Below, one piece after another: positions 59,363 to 64,000 of a stretch of 64,000 bases of DNA. Positions within the stretch are counted from its first letter, which is position 1. Each line of letters starts with the position of its first letter. Under the pieces are notes generated by a model. The model ran no database searches. It was given only the letters and a program-made list of their open reading frames with translations, and was not told where the DNA came from. Origin of the DNA: Leifsonia shinshuensis (GTDB lineage Bacteria > Actinomycetota > Actinomycetes > Actinomycetales > Microbacteriaceae). Both the position numbers and the translations under genes were made by a program. Location: contig NZ_CP043641.1 in NCBI RefSeq assembly GCF_014217625.1, positions 2,294,001 to 2,358,000 of the forward strand, read 5' to 3'.

Positions 59363-60175
59363 TCACTCCCAGTGCCGGTAATACCCCTGCACCAGCGGGT
59401 CGAGCTGCGCATACAGGTCGGGCGCCGCCGCGAGCAGCAGCCGTTTGCCCGCCGGAGCCCCGTCGAGGCCGCCCAGGGTCGCCCCCGCCTCCTGCGCGAT
59501 GAGCGCGCCGGCCGCGTGATCCCACGGGTTCAGCCCGCGTTCGTAGTACGCGTCCAGCCGCCCGCAGGCGACCGAGCAGAGGTCGAGGGAGGCCGCCCCG
59601 ATCCGCCGGATGTCGCGCACCTGCGGGATCAGCTCGTTCACGAACGCCGCCTGCTTGCGCCGGATCTCCGGGTCGTACCCGAACCCGGTCCCGACCAGCG
59701 CGAGCGGCAGCTCCACCCCGCTGTTCACCCGGATGGGCTCGCCGTTCAGCCGCGCCCCGCCTCCCAGAGCCGCCGTGAACACCTCCCCGGTGGACGGGTT
59801 CACGACCGCCCCCGCCAGCGTCCGCCAGGTCGCCGGGTCGGGGTCGCCCTCCACGACGGCGACGCTGACGGCCCAGGCGGGGATGTCGTAGAAGTAGTTG
59901 ACCGTCCCGTCGATGGGGTCGACGACCCAGGTGAGCCCGCTGCTCCCCCGCTCCCCGCCGGACTCCTCGCCGAGGAACCCGTCGAGCGGACGCGAGGCTT
60001 CCAGCGCCCCCCGGATCAGGTCCTCGGCCTCCCGGTCGGCCCGCGTGACGATGTCCGTGATGGTCGACTTGGAGGCCGCGATCTCCACGCCGTCCCGCCT
60101 CCGCTGCAGCGCGAGGGCGGCCGCACGACGGGCGACGGTGGTGGCGATCTCGAGCAGCTCGGTGGGGATGGGCAT
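59363..60175 (-). CDS. Inositol-monophosphatase-family protein
   Basis: Mg-dependent phosphatase of 270 residues with GEESGG, VDPIDGTVNYFYDIP and NPWDHAAGALIAQEAG, the three metal-binding motifs in order and at normal spacing. It is probably the housekeeping inositol-1-phosphate phosphatase or a relative, since actinobacteria need inositol for mycothiol and phosphatidylinositol. It is only moderately similar to the cluster copy at 30503-31330. Confidence 0.93.
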   Translation of the reverse strand: MPIPTELLEIATTVARRAAALALQRRRDGVEIAASKSTITDIVTRADREAEDLIRGALEASRPLDGFLGEESGGERGSSGLTWVVDPIDGTVNYFYDIPAWAVSVAVVEGDPDPATWRTLAGAVVNPSTGEVFTAALGGGARLNGEPIRVNSGVELPLALVGTGFGYDPEIRRKQAAFVNELIPQVRDIRRIGAASLDLCSVACGRLDAYYERGLNPWDHAAGALIAQEAGATLGGLDGAPAGKRLLLAAAPDLYAQLDPLVQGYYRHWE

Positions 60176-60218
60176 GTGGTCAAGCCTGGCACAGCAGGCG
60201 GAACCGCCCTACAGCTGC

Positions 60219-60251
60219 GAAAAGGGATCCGGACGAACCGGATCCCTTTTC
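60219..60251. terminator. Terminator of tRNA-Tyr
   Basis: A 14-bp perfect stem (60219-60232 with 60238-60251, GAAAAGGGATCCGG) with loop ACGAA, ten bases beyond the tRNA-Tyr 3' end on the minus strand. It carries TTTT in the arm on either strand and can work in both directions. Confidence 0.8.
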
Positions 60252-60260
60252 TTATACGGG

Positions 60261-60342
60261 TGGCGAGTGAGGGATTCGAACCCCCGAAGGCTACGCCGGC
60301 TGATTTACAGTCAGATCCCTTTGGCCGCTTGGGTAACTCGCC
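60261..60342 (-). tRNA. tRNA-Tyr (anticodon GTA)
   Basis: Class II tRNA of 82 bases with a long variable arm: acceptor GGCGAGT/ACTCGCC, anticodon stem CTGAC..ATCAG around TGTAA, T loop GTTCGAATC. Discriminator A; CCA not encoded. A TATCCT box (complement of 60367-60372), the same hexamer as before tRNA-Thr, lies upstream. Confidence 0.95.
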
Positions 60343-60405
60343 ATTCGCGCCCGAAGGCGCCATGTAAGGATACTCGGCGCGCGCCGCCGAACGAAATCGG
60401 GGAGG

Positions 60406-60708
60406 TCAGGCCGCGAGGAGCACCGTCGGCGCGTCGGCCGAACGCGGCTCGGCGCCCTCGCGCACGAGCGTGAGGACCTCCGCCTCGGCGAACTCCGAGA
60501 CCACCTGCGTCAGCAGTTCCCGCTCGGTCACGTCGAGCACCCGGCAGAGGGCCGCGAGGATCTCGGACGACGCCTCCTTGCGGCCGCGTTCGATCTCCGA
60601 CAGGTACGGGATGCTGATGCGCGAGGTCTCCGAGAGCTCGCGCAACGTCGCGCCCCGCTCCGTCCGCAACCGGCGGAGCACGGAGCCGATCGCGTGCCGC
60701 ATCAACAT
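60406..60708 (-). CDS. clgR: ClgR-like XRE-family regulator
   Basis: Small regulator of 100 residues: helix-turn-helix in TLRELSETSRISIPYLSEIE (residues about 21-40), followed by RGRKEASSEILAALCRVLDV, which is very like ClgR of other actinobacteria, the activator of clp protease genes. The C-terminus ends in VLLAA, a hydrophobic Ala-Ala tail like those that make ClgR a substrate of ClpP proteases. The start is ATG 60708 or 60702. The gene symbol is by resemblance and should be read as probable. Confidence 0.75.
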   Translation of the reverse strand: MLMRHAIGSVLRRLRTERGATLRELSETSRISIPYLSEIERGRKEASSEILAALCRVLDVTERELLTQVVSEFAEAEVLTLVREGAEPRSADAPTVLLAA

Positions 60709-60854
60709 GCCTGAAGCCTAAGCCGACGCCCGGGGTCCGCGCCGATCCGATTTTCGGATTCCGCCCACAGCAGAATCCGTCCAGCCGCCCACGACTTCGC
60801 GACACTCCCCGACGCCTGCCGCCGATGTCGGTGGCCGCGCGCACAATCGTGGGC

Positions 60855-60998
60855 ATGAGAACGTTGGAGATTTGCGAACGGTGCGACGGAACGGGCGCCG
60901 ACCCGCAGCAGCACACCGAGGAGATCGCCCTCTGCGTCGAGTGCAGCGGCGACGGCTGCCACGTCACCTACTACGCCGAGCTCCAGCAGACGGCCTGA
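60855..60998 (+). CDS. Small zinc-ribbon-like protein
   Basis: Protein of 47 residues: MRTLEICERCDGTGADPQQH and 27 more, with two knuckles CERCDGTG and CVECSGDGC resembling the CxxCxGxG units of DnaJ. This arrangement of five Cys can bind one zinc. There is no ribosome-binding site of note; the frame ends 105 bases before the yajQ start. Short proteins of this kind are frequent in actinobacteria and uncharacterised. Confidence 0.6.
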   Translation: MRTLEICERCDGTGADPQQHTEEIALCVECSGDGCHVTYYAELQQTA

Positions 60999-61102
60999 CG
61001 GGCGAGCGACCGCGCCCCGCCCATAGACCGACCCGCCCGTAGACTGGAGGGTGTCCGGCCGGCTCCCGCTCGCCGGACCCGTGCGCGGGAAGGGACAGCA
61101 CC

Positions 61103-61591
61103 ATGGCAGACTCCTCGTTCGACGTCGTCAGCAAGGTCGACAAGATGGAGGCGGACAACGCCGTCAACCAGGCCCGCAAGGAGGTCGAGCAGCGCTACGA
61201 CTTCAAGAACGTCGGCGCCTCGGTCGAGTGGAGCGGCGAGTCCGTGCTCCTCAAGGCCAACACCGAGGAGCGGGTGAAGGCCGTGCTCGAGGTCCTCGAG
61301 TCCAAATTCATCAAGCGCGGCATCACCCTCAAATCGCTCGACACCGGCAAGCCGTTCCCGTCGGGCAAGGAGTTCCGCATCGAGGTCGGGCTGAAGAACG
61401 GCATCGAGCAGGACGCCGCCAAGAAGATCAACAAGCTGATCCGCGACGAGGCGCCCAAGAGCGTCAAGTCGCAGATCCAGGGCGACGAGCTGCGCGTCAG
61501 CTCGAAGAGCCGGGACGACCTCCAAGCGACAATGGCCCTCTTGAAGGGCGCCGACCTGGACGTGGCCCTGCAGTTCGTGAACTTCCGCTGA
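61103..61591 (+). CDS. yajQ: YajQ-family nucleotide-binding protein
   Basis: Protein of 162 residues, full length for the UPF0234/YajQ family, starting [20 protein letters not shown] after the initiator and ending [10 protein letters not shown]. It has two ferredoxin-like domains; a homologue in Xanthomonas binds cyclic di-GMP and others bind nucleotides or RNA. AAGGGA precedes the ATG. The convergent hydrolase gene overlaps its last 95 bases. Confidence 0.95.
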   Translation: MADSSFDVVSKVDKMEADNAVNQARKEVEQRYDFKNVGASVEWSGESVLLKANTEERVKAVLEVLESKFIKRGITLKSLDTGKPFPSGKEFRIEVGLKNGIEQDAAKKINKLIRDEAPKSVKSQIQGDELRVSSKSRDDLQATMALLKGADLDVALQFVNFR

Positions 61592-62579
61592 GCGCCCCGC
61601 GCAGCCACCGCGCGACCTGCCCGTAGGCCTCGACGCGCGCCTGCTCGCGCGACAGGAACACGTCGTGGAGGGCGCCGTCGATACGCGCGACCGTGACGGT
61701 CGGTGCGAGCCGCAGCGCACGCACGGCGATGTCCTGCACGAGCAGGACGACGTCCGAGCTCAACATGTCCGGCGTCCAGTACGGCAGCAGCGTCGAGCGC
61801 GCCGACAGCAGCGTGAGCACCGGAACGTCGATCGACAGCCCCGCCGCGACGCGGGTGTGCCCGGCGAGGACCGCGGTGAGCCAGGCCGGATACACCGTGA
61901 ACCCGCGCACCGGCCGCCAGGTGAGGTCGTAGTCCCACTCGCCGTCCAGCGTCCGCGACACCGAGCGGGTGTAGAAGCCGAGGTCGACGTTCGGCATCGC
62001 GGCCTTCGGCTCGATCCGGGACTGGAGGTCGACCAGCGGCGCGAGCATCGCCCGGCCCGCCGAGTGCGCCTGGAACTCCAGCCACGGGCTGTTGAGGATG
62101 AGCGCCGACGCCCGGCCAGGATGCCGATCCGCCCAGAGACTCAGCGTCAGGCCGCCGGTCGAGTGGCCGAGCAGGATCAGCCGGCGGTGCGCGCGCTCGC
62201 CCTCCGCGTGGCCCATTGCGCTCAAAGCCGCCTCGATGTCGGCGTCGTACGTGTCCAGCGAGTCGACGAACCCGGGGGTCTGGCCGGGCCGGAGGCTGCG
62301 GCCGTACTTGCGCAGGTCCAGCGCGAAGAAGCGCGCGCCCTGGTCGTGCCAGAACCGCGCGAGGCCGGTCTGGAAGAAGTAGTCCGACCAGCCGTGCACG
62401 TACAGGACATCGGTGTCCTCGGCGGGGCGGCCGGGCCGGAGGTCGGCGAGGTGCGGCCACGGCTCGTAGCGCACGAGCGTCGCGACGACCTCCCCCTCCG
62501 CGTCGTGGCCGAGCGGGAGCGTCGCCTGCTGGAACCCGGCGCCGAGGACGTCGGGGCGCCACTCCGCTGGGCCCACCAT
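61497..62579 (-). CDS. Alpha/beta hydrolase (lysophospholipase-like)
   Basis: Serine hydrolase of 360 residues with the oxyanion region [16 protein letters not shown], the nucleophile elbow GHSTGG and a C-terminal His in [16 protein letters not shown]. Homology ends near [11 protein letters not shown]; the remaining 30 or so residues are a basic, low-complexity tail encoded opposite the end of yajQ because no stop occurs earlier. The tail could be a real extension, or reflect loss of the original stop. The ATG at 62579 starts [10 protein letters not shown]; the upstream open frame lacks homology. Confidence 0.88.
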   Translation of the reverse strand: MVGPAEWRPDVLGAGFQQATLPLGHDAEGEVVATLVRYEPWPHLADLRPGRPAEDTDVLYVHGWSDYFFQTGLARFWHDQGARFFALDLRKYGRSLRPGQTPGFVDSLDTYDADIEAALSAMGHAEGERAHRRLILLGHSTGGLTLSLWADRHPGRASALILNSPWLEFQAHSAGRAMLAPLVDLQSRIEPKAAMPNVDLGFYTRSVSRTLDGEWDYDLTWRPVRGFTVYPAWLTAVLAGHTRVAAGLSIDVPVLTLLSARSTLLPYWTPDMLSSDVVLLVQDIAVRALRLAPTVTVARIDGALHDVFLSREQARVEAYGQVARWLRGALSGSSRTAGPRPGRRPSRGPLSLGGRPGSSS

Positions 62580-62652
62580 GACTCCAGCGTGCCAGACCGG
62601 AGGGGCCGGATGCGAGAGGGTGTCGGTCGCGAGAGGCGTCCGCCGGACGGAC

Positions 62653-64000
62653 CTACTCCGCCGCGGTGGCCTCCACGGCGGCGCCGTTCGACGCGCGGAG
62701 CATCTCGTCGCGCGGCACGACCTTGATGCGGGCGCGTCCGCGCTCGGCGCCGAGCGCCTGCTCGTGCGCGTCGAGGTTGTGCCAGCCGTCCAGGTTCGTG
62801 TACTCCACACCCCGCTCGCGAAGCAGGTTCTCCACAGATTCCTCGGAGGGGTCGGCGGGAGACCACCAGTTGCCTTGATCGTTGATCACATGCTTGATCG
62901 TCTCCATCGCATCCGACTTCGTGTGACCGATGAGGCCCACCGGGCCCCGCTTGATCCACCCCGTCGCATACACGCCGTACATGCGCTCGTTGTCGCGGTT
63001 GCGCAGCACCTGGCCCTCGTGGTTCGGGATCACGCCGTGCTTCTTGTCGAACGGGATCCCGGGCAGCGGCGACCCGAAGTAGCCGACCGCGCGGTAGAGC
63101 GCCTGGATCTCGAGCTCCCGGATCTCGCCGGTGCCGCGCACGCCGCCCGCGCCGTCGGACTCCGTGCGCTCGTAGCGGATGGCGCGGACGTTGCCGTCCT
63201 CGTCGCCGAGCACTTCCAGCGGCTTCGCGTAGAAGTGCAGGTGCAGGCGACGGGAGGCCGCGCCGACCTCGCGCTGCCGCCATTGCTGCAGCACGCGGTC
63301 GATGACCATGACCTGCTTGTTGCTGGCGATGGCGTCCTTGGAGTGCTCGTCGTACTCGAAGTCCTCGTCGTAGACGATCATGTCGACGTCGCGCAGCTCG
63401 CCGAGCTCGCGCAGCTCCAGCGGCGTGAACTTCACCTGCGCCGGGCCGCGCCGCCCGAACACGTGGACGTCGGTCACCGGCGAGTTCTTCAGGATCTCGT
63501 AGACGTTGTCGGGGATCTCCGTCGGCAGCAGGTCCTCGGCGTGCTTGGCCAGGATGCGCGAGACGTCGAGCGCCACGTTGCCGTTGCCGATCACCGCGAC
63601 GGACTCGGCCTCCAGCGGCCAGGTGCGCGGCACGTCGGGATGGCCGTCGAACCAGCTCACGAAGTCGGCCGCGCCGTAGGAGCCGCCGAGGTCGATGCCC
63701 GGGATGTCGAGGGCGGAGTCGTGGACGGCGCCGGTCGCGAAGATCACGGCGTTGTAGTGGTTCTTGAGGTCGTCGAGGGTGATGTCGACGCCGTAGGTGA
63801 CGTTGCCGAAGATCCGGATGTCACCGCGGTCGAGCACCTCGCGCAGCGCGGTGATGATGCCCTTGATGCGCGGGTGGTCGGGGGCGACGCCGTAGCGCAC
63901 CAGCCCGTAGGGCGCGGGAAGGGCCTCGAAGAGGTCGATCGAGACGTCGAAGCCGCGCTCCGCCTTGAGCAGGATGTCAGCGGCGTAGATCCCGGCCGGG
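62653..64000 (-). CDS. fprA: Ferredoxin/adrenodoxin-type NADP reductase (N-terminus beyond window)
   Basis: About 449 residues are visible; the first 10 or so lie beyond base 64000. The visible start reads PAGIYAADILLKAERGFDVS, the FAD motif, then LPAPYGLVRYGVAPDHPRIK. The NADP-binding segment is VAVIGNGNVALDVSRILAK, and the C-terminus has GWIKRGPVGLIGHTKSDAME. This is the FprA/adrenodoxin-reductase family, which passes electrons from NADPH to ferredoxins and P450 systems. The symbol follows mycobacterial usage. An internal ATG at 63900 is not the start. Confidence 0.93.
   Translation of the reverse strand, partial: PAGIYAADILLKAERGFDVSIDLFEALPAPYGLVRYGVAPDHPRIKGIITALREVLDRGDIRIFGNVTYGVDITLDDLKNHYNAVIFATGAVHDSALDIPGIDLGGSYGAADFVSWFDGHPDVPRTWPLEAESVAVIGNGNVALDVSRILAKHAEDLLPTEIPDNVYEILKNSPVTDVHVFGRRGPAQVKFTPLELRELGELRDVDMIVYDEDFEYDEHSKDAIASNKQVMVIDRVLQQWRQREVGAASRRLHLHFYAKPLEVLGDEDGNVRAIRYERTESDGAGGVRGTGEIRELEIQALYRAVGYFGSPLPGIPFDKKHGVIPNHEGQVLRNRDNERMYGVYATGWIKRGPVGLIGHTKSDAMETIKHVINDQGNWWSPADPSEESVENLLRERGVEYTNLDGWHNLDAHEQALGAERGRARIKVVPRDEMLRASNGAAVEATAAE

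Overview
The window is high-GC DNA with actinobacterial character: SD-led and apparently leaderless genes side by side, frequent GTG/TTG starts, ATGA-type gene overlaps, a ClgR-like regulator, FprA-type ferredoxin reductase and YajQ. The tRNA and housekeeping context suggests a Microbacteriaceae-like organism, but that placement is inference.

Layout. 1-4.9 kb: a carbohydrate ABC operon (glycosidase, two permeases, binding lipoprotein) divergent from its LacI-type regulator, with two matching operators. 4.9-9.7 kb: an SDR/TetR divergent pair, an Old Yellow Enzyme homologue and a secreted beta-helix protein. 9.8-19.6 kb: an XRE-cupin regulator and a catabolic block (two CaiB/BaiF CoA-transferases, MHS symporter, FAD oxidoreductase, enoyl-CoA hydratase, DapA-like aldolase/dehydratase, SDR, aldehyde dehydrogenase). 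19.7-52.3 kb: a large accessory block described below. 52.3-54.1 kb: MFS exporter plus MarR regulator. 54.1-64 kb: tRNA-Met, tRNA-Thr, tRNA-Tyr and ordinary core genes (aldo-keto reductase, alpha-glucosidase, M23 peptidase, inositol-phosphatase-like protein, ClgR-like regulator, YajQ, hydrolase, FprA).

The centrepiece is 19.7-52.3 kb. At 40.1-43.2 kb, genes for PEP mutase (with the EDK-x5-NS signature), phosphonopyruvate decarboxylase and an iron-type alcohol dehydrogenase lie in series. This is the core of phosphonate biosynthesis, predicted to give phosphonoacetaldehyde and then 2-hydroxyethylphosphonate. The same transcription unit begins with a multi-pass membrane protein and a 72-residue membrane protein. 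Around it are a TauD-type dioxygenase, a flavin monooxygenase, a CitE-like lyase, a Dpp-type ABC importer (with a fused permease-ATPase) and three lipoprotein peptide/opine-type binding proteins. Most unusual are six proteins with periplasmic-binding-protein folds (four PstS-like, two NMT1/SsuA-like) plus a YVTN beta-propeller, none with a visible export signal. A 37-residue peptide gene with strong ribosome-binding sites sits in the operon of one of them.

The accessory block appears to be one regulon. A 17-bp element, consensus AAATCAAACAGCTGATA read in the direction of transcription, occurs upstream of at least seven of its transcription units and I did not see it in the flanking genes. My reading is an uncharacterised phosphonate (or phosphonate-linked) pathway using cytoplasmic binding-protein-fold proteins. 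The final product, the regulator that reads the 17-bp element, and the job of the leaderless proteins are not deducible from sequence. No transposase, integrase, CRISPR array or rRNA was found, and no gene-free stretch exceeds 300 bases.
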